64,000 bases of DNA from Rhizomys pruinosus (GCA_009823505.1 VZQC01013305.1:676609-740608); one strand, 5' to 3'. Shown: positions 1 through 12,344, counted from the first letter of the stretch. Program-made: numbers and translations. Notes: a model not told the origin generated them from the letters alone.

Positions 1-1823
1 CATCTGTACATGATATACTATCTCTGCTGGCCTGTGTGATTCATTAAGGTGTTAATAGTCTCCTTCACATATGCCTTATGAAAATTTGAGCTAATAAATA
101 TGAAAAATCTAGGGTAGCATGCTGCTTCATGAGTGGATGCTATCAGCAAGAATCTGAATTGAGACAACAGAATCCCTCTCAAAATTGTTGGGTCATAGTG
201 TAGAAAAACATTAAGATTACAATGGATTTTAAGGCAAGAAATACTTCAGAAACAGGGTCTCTGTTTCATTTTGTATCCTTTGACTTTGAACAAACACCAG
301 TGTGTACTAAAGGCAATTTTTGCAACTTAATCAAAATGTTGACATGGAGGATCAGAGAGAGTCACATTTTCCATTCACATCTGTAAGTTTCACATTCACA
401 TTTGGAATAGTAGGTAAACATATCTTAAGGTTTATATCATAATGACTTGGAGCTTGTCCTAGAAAGACATAGAAACATACTAGAGATAAAATTCTAATAC
501 TTATCTTAAAACTGTTCTTTTATCACATGAGTTAGGGACAGAGAATCAACATTATACTATTGCCCTTCCTGAAGGCTTCTGTTTGGTGAATCAGTCAGTT
601 TGCCAGTAAAGAGGAATGTTAAGTAAGGAGATAAAGGATCACAGTTCAGAATTATGACACAATGTTTCCTAGTGACAAAATAGGAGAAATTATGTACAAA
701 TGGGCAGTTAAAACATACTCTAAGCCTATGTATACCCACCATCTTACATCTTTGACAACATATTGAATCCCATTAGTTGTGTCTTCTCCATCTTTGACAT
801 AAAACCAGGGACAGAATTGAAACCTGAAGATAAATATGTACCAGAGTTATGACTAAAAATTAAATTATCTCTCTTGCCTCACAATTCAAAAAATCTCTCT
901 ATTGCTAACAAATCATGAGTGCTATTTTTTTGCTCATCGCAAAGGTAAGATAGGGAAAACAACATGATAGGCCATTGAGTTAAATTTTATAAGTCTGATT
1001 ATATGTAAAAGAGGTATAGAATAGAGTATAAGTTTTGTTCCAAATAATTTTAGTTTAAAAGTTTGAACTTAAAATGCAAAACACGTAAACATATAAATGT
1101 GTAGTGGGGTGTGGAGTGTGTGGTGTTGTGTGTGGTGTGTGTGTGTGTGTGATCGCCTGCGTGAACATCATGGCATGCTTTTAGGAATTTTTTATAAGTA
1201 CAATTTTATACTTTGCTGTTTGACACTAAAAGTGAAACCACAGCTTTACTTCAGCCTGAGTTATCACTAGGCACCACTGTCTGATGCCAATGGGCTCTTT
1301 ACAATGTTACTGCAGAAATGTCTCTCTGGATAAGCCAGAAGGCTTCTCAGTGTCTCATAGATGCTTGACACATTTCTGTAGCATCAGTCAAGTGTGATTT
1401 ATTGCTTTTCTTGGGATATTTCTCCTAGTTAGAATGAAGATCTTATCATGCCTTTATCATTCTATAATTCAAGACATTCTGTCTCACTCCCCTGCCCACA
1501 AGATTGCTTACAATAGAGCTATATAAAAGGGGATACAAGAATTATTTAATTACGAGCAGGAAGTTCATTGGTCCCTTACTAAAATTCCTTTCAACACTCC
1601 TGTGCCACCATCGTGCCATGAAAAGAAAAATATATATGCTTCAAGTACTTAAAATGGCATTACTTTCACTAAATGGAAGTTTAGCTTTAAACTCTTTTCT
1701 TACAGATATTAGAAGTCTGATCGCTTTACATAAAATGTACCAGGAAGAACACATTTCTATAAAAATTTTCACCCTTTAGAACTAAGGTATCCGTCCAATG
1801 ATGTTGTAAAATTTCATTACACG
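1..1823. other. AT-rich DNA without a recognised gene
   Basis: No reading frame with convincing codon structure and no repeat I can name, apart from the GT-rich microsatellite listed separately. Short open frames here have no motif and lie in AT-rich sequence. Confidence 0.5.
1101..1151. repeat. GT-rich microsatellite, imperfect
   Basis: Runs of GT interrupted by GG and TT (gtggggtgtggagtgtgtgg, then an uninterrupted GT block). Simple sequence with no other function visible. Confidence 0.85.
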
Positions 1824-1981
1824 TGCTGGGAGTGGTGGTGCATGCCTTATTAAACCTAGCACTTGGGAGGCAAGGCAGGGGATCTTTGGTGAGTTCAAGG
1901 CCAGCCCTGTGTCTACAGAGGTGAGTTCCAGGACAGTTGGGACACAGGGAGACCCTTTACAAAAATACCAAAAAAAAAAAT
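1824..1981 (+). mobile_element. B1 SINE, sense
   Basis: Starts with a diverged form of the B1 head (tgctgggagtggtggtgcat), continues with the 'cctagcacttgggaggcaag' block, the 'gttcaaggccagcc' B-box region and 'tctacagaggtgagttccag', and ends in an A-run. B1 derives from 7SL RNA, is transcribed by RNA polymerase III and is inserted by L1 machinery. The divergence points to an old copy. Confidence 0.88.
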
Positions 1982-2847
1982 CATTCAATTACTATACCAA
2001 TGCACATCCAGTTGGTCACAAAATATTCAAGACTGGAGGTCTTTCATAATGTTCCAAATGCGGCTGTAAGTTTCTTTATTATCGTCTTTAAAATAAGTTT
2101 TTAAAATGTCAAAAAGTTGTTCTGTATCAAAAGAATTTTAATATTTAGTTCATTGTTTAAACTAGTAGTTTTGTTAACATTGGAGTTTAATCTCCAACTT
2201 TTCTTTGTTTTCTCGTGGCTGTTCATCCAGAGGTCGCTGAAACTTAAGCATCCAATTCAAATGATTGAGTTAGGCTCAAGAGTCTTATCATGTATCACCA
2301 TGGATACAGTAAATAATGGATACAGTAAATAACAGCATATTGTATACTTCTAAACTTCATTTAGAGAAGATTCTAAGTTTCTCATGGATGTGTAATCCAT
2401 TACTACATATATATGTAGTAAGTCTATCTATAATATATGAAGCACATCTGCCTAACTGTATGTCAATGCTTTTATTATTGTTTTAATTAAAGAGTATTAC
2501 AACGCATGAAATATCTGTACTTACTTTTTCAAATTCGAACTACAGGCTCTACTGCATTGGTGAGATATATTAGTTTATATGTACCATTCATTTCCATTAT
2601 ACTTATGCCTAGATATAGTATATTAAGTACACTCACCTGAAGTCTATTAGCATTTATATCAGTTTTCAGCCTTGAACTGCCATGAACATTCATTTGCTCA
2701 TATGTACCTCCTGATGCATATGTATAATTTTTCTCCAGAGTCATATCTAGGAGGAGAATTGCTAGAATACATATTTGGTTCCAATGTAACTGAATCAAAT
2801 TGAATATCTGCTTACTGGCTGTAAACAAATGAAATAATTGTTATACT
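1982..2847. other. AT-rich DNA, no gene; small tandem duplication
   Basis: Nothing coding recognised. A perfect 16-bp tandem duplication (unit atggatacagtaaata) occupies 2310-2341. Otherwise AT-rich unique-looking DNA. Confidence 0.5.
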
Positions 2848-3046
2848 TTTTGTCTTTTTTGAGACAGTGTCTCCTGCTATACCAGCTGCGCCTGGAACTC
2901 CTGGAACTCAACTCTCTAGACCAGGCTGGCCTTGAGCTCACAGAGATCACCGAGCCTCCTGCCTCCGGAAGCTAGGAGTAAAAGTGGATGCACGCACTGC
3001 TGCTTAAGGATGTCTTAGCGCCATGTGGGTCTGGGAATCGAACCAA
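2848..3046 (-). mobile_element. B1-type SINE, antisense, with a tRNA-SINE-like head
   Basis: Antisense B1 is seen as 'gagacagtgtctcctgct', then 'gaccaggctggccttgag' and 'tcacagagatcaccgagcct'. Beyond the B1 part, on its 5' side when read on the minus strand, 3015-3044 resembles the antisense B-box region of a tRNA-derived SINE (catgtgggtctgggaatcga). This may be a composite in the style of the B4 family, or two adjacent old SINEs. Confidence 0.7.
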
Positions 3047-3187
3047 TGAAAAATTTGTAACTACAAGTTTGCAGCTGTATAAATAGAACAAGAATATTCG
3101 GTATGATTTATGCCATTTCATTGCCCTCATTAGCAACTTGCTTATGTCTATATATTAGAGGCACCTGTTATATCAATAAGTAAAAGT

Positions 3188-3405
3188 AAACTGATGCAGC
3201 AGATTAAGAGCATTGGCTATACTTTGCAGGAGAAAAAAGGTCCCCAGTTTCAGGTACCAGTACCCATGTGAGAGTTAACAACTGTGGTGGTAACTCTAGT
3301 TCCTTAGATGACATCCACTTTGTCTTTTTAGGCCTCTGCAGCACGTGCACCCATACATGGTAGACTATATACAGGCAAACACTATACACATAAAAGAACT
3401 AAATC
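3188..3405 (+). mobile_element. B3-like tRNA-derived SINE, old copy
   Basis: Order of blocks fits B3: 'gcagattaagagcattggct' (A-box region), 'gtacccatgtgag' after a decayed B box, 'aactctagttcc', then 'cctctgcagcacgtgcaccc' and an 'atacacataaaagaa' tail. It lacks the 17-bp duplication of the younger copies in this window. Confidence 0.72.
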
Positions 3406-3639
3406 TCCCCAAAAGGTTTTTTAAGTACTTGTATTGGTATGTTATAACTTCTCTAGCTCCTTTCAAGTCTTATCTTCATGCCTCGTCCCTCATCCCCTGG
3501 CACTCTCTTTTGAGACTGAGTGAGACAGTAATGATCCTGGAATATTGGAAGCTTTGTTTTCCTGCTTCTTTTTGACTTGGAGCTTCATATTCCTTCAATG
3601 GGATCCTTCCAACTCTTATGCTTCTAAAATTTTTGTATT

Positions 3640-3775
3640 TGACTTTTTAGTATTTCATATAAAAGTTCTGTAATCAACTTGGACCCCCCAGCCCATCCAT
3701 GCCCCCACAAGCCTCCACCAGACCTCATGTATTCTACACCACATAGATTAAGTCCTGTCCATCAAGATATTTGTA
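3640..3775 (-). mobile_element. L1 3'-end-like fragment, antisense
   Basis: Reverse complement carries 'ggacaggacttaatctatgt', a G-rich stretch and 'atatgaaatactaaaaagtc', matching in order the G-tract 3' module at 8500-8640, 7735-7865 and 42526-42670. Diverged, so an old fragment. Confidence 0.5.
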
Positions 3776-5990
3776 CCTGGATATACTTCAGATCTCTGAG
3801 ACATGAATGAGTGAATTTCAACATAGCAGTGAATATCCAAGTACACACACTCTACCTCTCTTGATTCCTTGAAAATGTGTACAATTGTGGTCTTCCTGTA
3901 TACACTGGCTCTCGTTTGTATAAGGAGCTTCACTGTGAGAGGTGGGAGATTGCATTAGTTTTCTTTCTACTTCTCATTTGTCATGTTTCATGTTTACGTG
4001 GCCTAGGTTAGATTTCAACTGTAATGTGTCACCTAGGATTGGCATCTCTAAACAGATATTCTCTGTGTCTGACAGGTTGTGGGACCCACCCTTAAAACTT
4101 ATACCCAGAAAAAGTGGCACCCGAAATTACCCTCTAGTGGCGTAGAAGTGACACTGTTAATTGGGATGTTAAAAGCCCCTCTAGTGGTTGTGAACTCACG
4201 GGTGGCACTTAACACTTACAAGCCAAATAACACATGGGCGTAGAGAGGCAATAGACCTAAGGAAAACCCTATCTCTGTCATGTTCTAGACAAATGAATTT
4301 CTTCCATATGCTAAATAATGGAATTCTCAAATTTACAAGCAGATACACTATACACCACCTCAAAGAAGATTCTTTTTTGCAACAGATGGAGGCTATTTGC
4401 AGAATTCAGTCTCTCATAAATCAAGTTTAGAAAATAAGATTCAAAAGGGATAGAAGTGGCCATTGGGTCTGAATAAAAAAAGTTAGAGTTAAAATCCCCA
4501 AGGAATTGCTTTTTTAATTTCCTTGAAAAAATTATTGACTTTTTTGTTTACTTCATACAGAACATCTCAATCAGTTCTTAAACACTTTATAATCGCCCTC
4601 CAAGGGAACACTCCACAGGCCCTTCATTGAAATCCTAAATTCTAGCATTACTGTGTAAGACCTTGGATGTCGATTATTGTCCCCAAATGTTTCCTCAGTA
4701 CAGAGTTCTTCCGTTGAGGGACTAGTCACCCTATCCAGAGCCCCTTCAATTAAAAACTATCAGCCTTCTCAGCTAGCTACTGCGTAGATACCTCCTGCCA
4801 ATATTTCTTCAGCTAAGACGTGGGTCTTCTGTCCCAATTTCTCCAGATCCATGTTGTGGGGTGTCCGTGTTCCTGAATTTGGCACAGTCTTGAGTATGCT
4901 GACAAATGCAGTGCTGTGGTTCAGATGAGCAGGGTCCCTTAGAAATTGGGGTTTTAAGGACTCTTATTTCCATAGGGTTACACCGTCTCCCCTGGATCTT
5001 AGAATCTTTTCACCTGGTCTTCTGTAATGATTCCCAATCCCAGGGTGAGTGAAGCTTATATAGAAGAGTCTGCTCCAAGACCCACACTCTGCAGACTCCT
5101 AATTTGTTGCACACTGGGCCATTGTGACCTTTTAAGTGTCCTACCCTTTCGCTCTGTTGCATGAGGATATTCAGTATATGGGTTTAAGGGATTCATGTGT
5201 GGGCCTCTCTACTCCCTTTTTATATAGCCTTATGAGTCTTAGGTGTAGAGGTAACTTGTAGATGTCACAATTACAACTCATGCCTAGGAATTCACAGACA
5301 GTATCTGTTTATTATCAGTTGTAATACTCAGTAAGGTTCTTTGTCTGGTGCAATAAAAGTTTCTTTGGTGAGTGATGACTAGGATACTTGACTTATAATG
5401 TAAGGATACATAATTTTTGCACGTAGTAAGAAATTATATTATGGTAGGGATTGTGACAGTCTTGGGAATTTCTCTAAAATATCTATGACCTCTCTATCAT
5501 GTGGTATGTGTGTTGGCTATATTTACAGTAGCACACTTGAGTGTCCGCCCATTGAGTGGGCTTTTTAGTTCAATAAGGTAGCAGTTGATTTCCCTGAAGA
5601 CAAAAATATCTTTAGTGCAACAATGTCTTATGATGTAGTCACTGACGTAGTCAATTTGTCATAAAGATGTTGTTGGACCATTGATTGATGCTATCACTAG
5701 AATATTACAAGTGCTTCCCAAAGCTATAAGAGACTAGCCTCATGGAGAAGTGGCTTCTAGGTCTAGTTTGAGCTTATTGCTCCAAATATGCCTCATCAAA
5801 TGTGTCCTGTTAGCAACAGTAGTGTCTTAATGTTCAAGTCTCCTGAGGCATCAAGGGCTGTGGAAATAGCCTATGTAATTTGGGAATCTCTTGACTACCT
5901 TGACCAACAACCAAAGGAAGGTTTCTCCGGTTAGGGATCCTTTGGCTATGCACATAGACTCATGTGGAGATGTGTTTTAAATTGTCATGA
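3776..5990. other. No gene seen; possibly L1 3'UTR-type repeat, antisense
   Basis: No coding pattern. The stretch around 4560-5950 (for example 'cacacttgagtgtccgccc' near 5531 and 'ccattgagtgggctttt' near 5549) feels like rodent interspersed repeat and lies just upstream of a minus-strand L1, which would fit a long L1 3'UTR. This is inference from general familiarity; I could not match it block by block. Confidence 0.3.
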
Positions 5991-6246
5991 GGGGGCTGGA
6001 GAGATTGGCCTAAGCGGTTAAAGAGCCGACCGCTCTTGAGAGGACCCGGGTTCGAATCCACAACAGCCCACAGTTGGCGGCTGTAGAACCGTCTTGTAAC
6101 TCCACATCCAGGAGAATTGCAGCTCCAGGGGAATCCGGCGCCCACTTCTGACCCCCGCATGCACTGCACGGGTGCACAACTTGCAATGCGACAAACATTC
6201 ATCACACTACAAGAATAAATAAAATTAATTAAAAAAAATTAAAAAA
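5991..6246 (+). mobile_element. B2-type tRNA-derived SINE, indel-rich copy
   Basis: Head 'ggggctggagagattggcct', A-box region, B box 'gggttcgaatcc', degenerate 17-bp duplication, and 'aataaataaaatt' tail are all present, with many single-base insertions relative to the copies at 17721 and 8945. Imperfect target-site duplication: aaattgtcatga (5979-5990) and aaattgtcggatga (6247-6260). Confidence 0.9.
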
Positions 6247-7074
6247 AAATTGTCGGATGAGGTTGTTAGTACAATATGATTCCCTCCATCCCTTACACTA
6301 GCGAGGCATTATTTTATCTCTCCTCTCTTTCTCTTCCCTGTCTAACCCTCCCCCCTCTGTCCTTGTCACGTGTAAAGTAGCCCCACTTTCCATATTTATC
6401 CCGTGACACTACCAGTTCCTCTCATGACACATTTATTGAGCCTCCTTTCCCTTATCCCAACATCGCTTGTAATAAGGCCTCCCATGTTAATTACCACCCA
6501 TTTTAAATATCCATTTCTTTCCTTAAGTAATCACCTGTCTCTTACTGTGCTCAGGTTCCTTATTTTACTTTAAACTTCCCTAGTTTCATTTCGCCATTGT
6601 CCCTCGCTCATTCTTGAACTTACAATTCAGTGATGTGCTCACATACAATGATTGGTTCTAAGATCCACATATGAGGGGTAAACATATATTCCTGTTTTGT
6701 TCTGAGATTACGTTACTTTACTTAGCATAATGAGTTTTTCTTGTCCCATCCATTTATCTGCAAAAATTGTTCATTATTTTCATTTCCTGTCTTTATACTG
6801 CTGAGTAGAGTGTCCCATGTATAAATGTACCACAATTTTATTCTACTACTCAGTGGTGAGGGACATTTTCATTATCTAATACCAGTTGAGGGACATTTAT
6901 TATCTAATATGTAAGTTGAGGGCACATTATGTTGCTTCCATCTCTTAGATGTTGTGAAAAGAGCACATCAAACATGGAACGTCAAACATGGATGTATGAG
7001 GTTTTCTGTAATAGGGTGAACCTTTGGAATATGCAAGGAGTGGTCATAACTGGGTCAAATGCAGGAATCATTTT

Positions 7075-7465
7075 CTGGTCTTTTTTATTGAAATTTGTGT
7101 AAATAGATTTAGTACTTATTTCTGTATTTCAACTCAGCTCTTAATTCCATATTCAAACCCCTTCACCTATGGCACCCTCCCTGCAGCACACATTATGTTA
7201 TTTGTGCTATCCTCCACAAGTGTCCCAAATAACTCTCAACCTCTCATTTGTCCAGTGCAGTTCATCCCCTGAGTTTCCTAAGCTATGCCTATCTGGAATT
7301 CTTTTCTAAAAGACAGGTTCTTCCTCACCGGAATGGCCCAGGCTGCCAATATTTCCCCATCCAAGTTTGAGCCTCTGCTACCCATTTCTGCCAGTTCTGT
7401 GTTGGGTTTTTGTGCTGAGCATGCATGGGTCTTTGCATGCTGATACCAATGCTGGAGGTTCATAT
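7075..7465. other. Unidentified insertion inside antisense L1
   Basis: L1 homology is clear up to about 7070 ('gtcataactgggtcaaatgc') and resumes about 7465 before 'accagcagtgaatgag'. The intervening ~390 bp do not belong to L1 at this point. I cannot classify the block; an LTR fragment is one option. Confidence 0.4.
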
Positions 7466-7734
7466 GAACAGAGGAACAGGCATTACAGGAGCTTGCAATC
7501 AACCAGCAGTGAATGAGCATTTTCCCTTTCCCCACATCCCGTCAGGATTTGTTATCATTTAGTCTCTTGATCTGTGTTCAGATCGACTGTTGTAAGATGA
7601 ACTTTTAAAGTAGTTTTAATTTGTCTTTGTACAATTATTAATGGATGTTAAAACACTTTTTTAAAGACATTTCTGAGCCATCTTTATGTCTTCTTTAGAA
7701 AACTCTCAGTTAAGATCCGAAAGCCTATTTTGTA

Positions 7735-7865
7735 TAATACTTTTATTGATGTTTTGTGTATTTCATACATCATTTTCAGTTAAATTTAGACATATTCCCA
7801 TGTTCCCTTCCCCCCCACCCCAGTTCATGCATCTATCCATAACATGTCCTGCATCTTCTCTCTCA
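7735..7865 (-). mobile_element. G-tract retroposon 3' module, antisense
   Basis: Reverse complement reads 'agatgcaggacatgttatgg', 'gcatgaactggggtgggggg', 'gatgtatgaaatacacaaaa', 'catcaataaaagta', the same block order as 20060-20190 and 42526-42670. Sits inside the antisense L1, so it inserted later. Confidence 0.72.
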
Positions 7866-8178
7866 GTCTCTGCAAAGTTTTTCTCTGCAAAGGGTTATTG
7901 TTGTTTCTTGTTCTATTCTTTGTTTTTTGAGTTCTTTATATAGTTCTGGATGTTAAACCTCGTATTAAAATGTGTCACTGGTGATGATGTTTCTCCCACT
8001 CTGTGGGGGTTTGCTCTTCACTTGTCCTTCCTTGTGATTTTGCTGTATAGAAGCATTTTTAGTTTATGAGGTCCACTTGTTGATTATTGACCTTAATCTT
8101 GAGCAACTGGTGCCTGATTTGGAAAGTCCTTTCCTACACTATACTTAAGTTCTGCCAATGATTGTATGGCATTGAAGT

Positions 8179-8212
8179 ATATATATATATAGTATATAAT
8201 ATATATATATAG

Positions 8213-8245
<33 letters not shown>

Positions 8246-8262
8246 GTGGGTTGGTGTGTGTG
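8179..8262. repeat. (TA)n/(GT)n microsatellite
   Basis: Imperfect TA repeats followed by GT repeats, inside the antisense L1. Confidence 0.9.
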
Positions 8263-8499
8263 TTGCTTTTTTAGGCTAGTCATTTTTACCAAATTATTTC
8301 TTACCATCCATGAGAATGGGAGGTCTTTTATTTTGTGGTGTCTTACTCAATCTCTTTCTTTAAAGATACAAAATTTTCATTATAGAAATTTTTAATAGTT
8401 TTGATCATGTTTATTTGAGATAGTATTTTTGAGGCTACTGTAAAAGGAGAGTTTCCATGTTCTTTCTCCAGTTGCTTGTATTGATATATAAAAATATTT

Positions 8500-8640
8500 T
8501 TTCTTATTTTTATTGATCTTTTGTGTAGTTCATACAAGCTTTCCCAATGAAATATAGACCTGTTCTCTCCCATCCATGCTCCCTACACCAGAGCTCATGC
8601 ATTCTTCCATACATATTAAGTCCTGTCCTGCATCTTTTTC
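8500..8640 (-). mobile_element. G-tract retroposon 3' module, antisense
   Basis: Reverse complement carries 'aaaaagatgcaggacaggac', 'gaatgcatgagctctgg', a degraded G-rich tract, and 'tgaactacacaaaagatcaa' plus 'taaaaataag'. Same order as the other members; more diverged than 7735-7865. Confidence 0.65.
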
Positions 8641-8770
8641 TTAGTCTTATTTAACTTTTTTAATGGAGAAGGTTATGGTTTTTGTCAATTCTTTGACCAA
8701 ATCTTTTGTTATTGTTGTTCCCTTTAATTTTATATTATTGCAAAATATGCATATATAGACAAAATTGCGA

Positions 8771-8876
8771 AATCTAAAAATAAGGTTAATTTTGGAATTA
8801 ATTAATTATTATTAATTATTATTAATTATTAATTATTATTAATAATTAATTCCAAAATTAACCTTATTTTTAGATT
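8771..8876. repeat. Perfect palindrome, 34-bp arms, TTAATTA-rich loop
   Basis: 8771-8804 is exactly complementary to 8843-8876 (arms begin aatctaaaaataaggttaat). The 38-bp centre is itself built from ATTAATTATT repeats, so pairing can extend further. No flanking duplication seen. Strong cruciform or hairpin potential. Confidence 0.95.
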
Positions 8877-8944
8877 AAAAAATTAAAAGTTTGGGATTCA
8901 CATTTTAGGAATAAAGTTGCATGCAGGTAAAAAAATATAAATTT

Positions 8945-9189
8945 GGGGCTGGAAAGATGGCCTAGTGGTTAAGAGCGCCGACTGCTCTTACAGAGGACCC
9001 GGGTTCAGTCCCCAGCACCCACATGGCGGCCGAGAACCATCCGAAACTCCAATTCCAGGAGAACTCCAGTTCCAGGGGAATCCAACGCCCTCTTCTGACC
9101 TCCGCGGCATTGCACGACACAGGTGCACAGACCTGCATGCCGACAGTACATTGATACACATACAGAAATAAATAAAATTTAAAAATATA
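8945..9189 (+). mobile_element. B2-type SINE, full length, with target-site duplication
   Basis: Full length from 'ggggctggaaagatggccta' to 'gaaataaataaaatttaaaa'. The B-box region is slightly changed (gggttcagtcccc). Contains the 17-bp tandem duplication. Flanked by the perfect 9-bp duplication tataaattt (8936-8944 and 9190-9198). Tail has AATAAA signals but no obvious T-run terminator. Confidence 0.95.
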
Positions 9190-9374
9190 TATAAATTTAT
9201 AATCCTAGATTACATAGCAAGTTGATGTCCATTTTAATGTATGCTTAAAGGAAGAGATTTATTCTTTCTCATGAATCTTAGAACTTAGGAAAATAGAGAC
9301 AGAAACTTAAAACTATATCTATAGAAGCATCAGTCAATTTGGTATTATTTTTACTAAAAAATTACCCACTTTGG

Positions 9375-12333
9375 CTTACATATAAGGATTTAGTGCTAGG
9401 ATCTGCAGATGAGGGACACCATACATCATTTGTTTTTGTGAGACTATTACTTCACTTAGCTTATAATGGCTTTGAGTTCCATCCATTTACCTGCAAAGTT
9501 CATGATGTCATCTTTTTTTTACCGCTGCATAGAACTCCAATGTATAGATAGATGTACCACATTCTTGTTATCCATTCCTCTGTTAAGGGGCATTTGGGTT
9601 GGTTCCAGCTCTTCACTATTGTGAAGAGAGCAGCAATAAACATAGATGTGCATGTATTTTTGCAGTAGGATGAGTCTCTTGGGATATGCCCAGGAGTGGT
9701 ATGGCTGGGTCAGGTTGTAGGCTGATTTTGAGCCTTTTAAGAGTACTCCACACTGCTTTCCAGTTTACACTCCCACCAGCAGTGGATGAGTGTTTCCCTT
9801 TTCCCACAACCTCTCCAGCATTTGGTGTCTTTTGTTTTCTTGATTTTAGCAAGTCTTATTGGACTGAGATGATATCTTAGAATGGTTTTAATTTGAATTT
9901 CCTTAATTATTAATGATTTTGAACACTTTTTAAGATGTTTCTCAGCCATCTTTACTTCCTTACTGGTGAAATCTCTGTTCAGTTCTTTACTCCATCACTT
10001 GAATGAATCATTTGTTTTCTTATTTCTTTGTATTTTGTGTAGTTTATATATTCTGGATGTTAATGCTCCATCAGATGTATCAGTGGTGAAGGTTTCCTCC
10101 CACTCTGTGGGTTTTCACTTCACTTCCTTGATTGTTTCGTTAACTGTACAGAAGTTTTTGAGTTTGATGAGTTCCCACTTGTCTGCTGTTGAACTTATTT
10201 CCTGCTTGGCTGTTGTTTGATTTCAAAAGTCTTTTCCTACTCTTATGTCTTGTAGATTGCTACCAACATTCTCTTCTATCACCTTCAGAGTTTCAGGTTT
10301 CATGTTTAGGTCTTTGATCCACTTGGTACCGATTTTTGTACAGGGCGAGAAGTAGGGGATTAATTTTGTTCTTCTACAAATGGTGATCCAGTTTTGCTAG
10401 CACCATTTGCTGAAGATGCTCTTTCCTCCAATGAGCATTTTTAACCCCTTTATTGAATATGAGGTAGCTGAATTTGTATGAGCTCAAGTTTGGATCTTCA
10501 ATTTTGTTCCATGTGTCAACGTGTCTGTTTTTGTTCCAGTACCAGGGCGTCTTTATGACTACAGCCCTGTAATATAGCATGAAGTCTGGTAAGGTGATCC
10601 CCCTGTAATTGCATTTTCCACTTAGGGTTGCTTTAGCTATTCGGAGTCTTTTGTTTTTCCATATGAGTTTAAGAACTATTTTTCCAAGTCTGCGAAGAAA
10701 CTCATGGGGATTTTAATTGTTATTGCATTGAATCTGCATATTAATTTGGGTAGAATGGACATTTTTACTATGACAATTTTTCTGATTCATGGGCATGGGA
10801 GGTTTTTCCATCTTTTTTTGATGTCATTTTTAATCTCCTTCTTCAGAGGTTTAAATTTTTTGTTGTAGAGATCTTTGTTGTCTTTGGATACGCTTTTTCC
10901 AGGTATTTTATTTTGTTTTATTTTGAGGCTATTTTGAGTGGGGAAGTCTTTTTATATTCCTTCTCTAGTTGCTTATTGTTGGTATGAAGAAAGGGTACTG
11001 ATTTTTTTTCTTGGTTAATTTTGTATCTTGCCACTTTTTTGAAACTCTTTTTTCTAGGAGTTACCTCTTACATATACTCATTCTTTTCTTTGGCGCTTTC
11101 TTTTGTTTCAAATATTCTCTGCAGGGCTGATTTTCTGGACATGAATTCTTTCACCGTATTCATGTTGTGGAAGATTTTTCTTTACCCTTAACCTTAATAG
11201 ACATTCTTTCTGGGTAAAGTATTCTGGGTTAGGATCTATGGTCACTTAGAATATGAAATACTTTGATCCAGCTTCTTCTGGATTTCCTAGTTTACATTAA
11301 AAAGCCATCTGTAATTCTAATGGGTTGCCCTTTATATGTGACTTGTTTTTATTTTGCAGCTTTCAGTATTTTCTCTTAATTCTGTATGTTTAGTATTTTT
11401 CTATGATATGTCATGGGTAGTTTCTTTTCCGGTCCTGTCTATTTGATGTTCTCTGTTCTTGTATTTGTATTGGCATATCTTTCTTAATTGTCGGAATTTT
11501 TCTACAATTCTGTTGAAAATCTGGTCTAACCGCGATCCTGAGATTTTTCTCCTTCCTTAATGCCTATGACGCATAATTTGTCTTTTCATACTGTCTCACA
11601 TTCCTGAATATTCTGTTCCTGTGTGTTTTTTTCCCCTTAATGTTTGCTTGAGTAGCCCATTTCTTCAACTTTATCAACCAATCTTGATATTATGTTTTCC
11701 ACTTCACTCATTCTATTGGTGAGGCTTTCTACTTTTGTTTCAAATTGGCTTATTGAGTGTTTCACTTCCTTCTTCATTGATGCCTGAGTTTTCTTCAATA
11801 CTTGTATTTCATTTGCGAATTCCATCCAAAGTTTATCCCTATCTCATTTTAGTTCTTTGACTTCTTTATTTGGGTGTTCTTTGGATGCATTGAATTCTTT
11901 GATTATTGTTTCTAGTTGTTCTTTTAAATTCTGTATCCTGTGTAATCTCTAGGGGCTTCTCATTATAGAACTCTTTTATAGGACTGGAGTGTTTGGTTGG
12001 CAAATATCAGTTGGGTTTTTCATATTATTATTTACCAGTTGTGATTTTAGTATGTAAGTGTCTTGTTGTTCATGATTATGGTGTGAAACTAAAGGTTTCC
12101 TTCTCTGAGTTGAAGTCGGATTCTGTTTGTAGACTTCTTGTGCCTTGGATGTTTTCTTATTGGATATGAAAAGCTGGTTGGTCTAGGCTACAGATCCTCT
12201 CTTTCTTTGTAAGTTTGAGGGACAAGGTGGCTCTAGTCATGCTACTCAGGAATTCCTGGAGAGGCCTCAGTCAGGTGTCAGATACTTTTGGCTGTCCTCC
12301 TAAGATTTGGGTCTTTATTAGTTAGCATAAAAA
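9375..12333 (-). mobile_element. L1 remnant, antisense, with ORF2 5' part deleted
   Basis: Read on the minus strand: ORF1-type coiled-coil sequence (about 11640-11940), ORF1 RNA-binding and C-terminal region (about 11060-11640), then ORF2 from behind the endonuclease and early reverse transcriptase to its end (about 9375-11040). The minus-strand frame at 11637-11825 encodes heptad-rich ORF1-like protein (MKKEVKHSISQFETKVESLT). The first ~2 kb of ORF2 are missing at the join near 11050. 11940-12333 is probably the L1 5' side. Frames are broken, so it is inactive. Confidence 0.85.
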
Positions 12334-12344
12334 GTGCAACTTGT

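Larger units (their letters stand above)
6261..8499 (-). mobile_element. L1 remnant, antisense (3'UTR-like plus ORF2 3' half)
   Basis: 6261-6640 is pyrimidine-rich, as expected for an antisense G-rich L1 3'UTR. From about 6640 the order follows the reverse complement of ORF2: the end of ORF2 ('aaatgtaccacaattttatt'), 'ccaaccagcagtgaatgag' near 7490, 'gagttctttatatagttctg' near 7928, 'ctcccactctgtgggggttt' near 7993, then the region after the reverse transcriptase near 8310 ('catccatgagaatgggaggt'). Frames are broken everywhere. Interrupted by an unidentified block (about 7075-7465), a G-tract 3' module (7735-7865) and a microsatellite. Confidence 0.8.

Noticed and set aside
8945..9189. SINE B box as part of a tRNA gene
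   Set aside because: Only the head is tRNA-like; the rest is SINE body and tail, and no cloverleaf can be completed.
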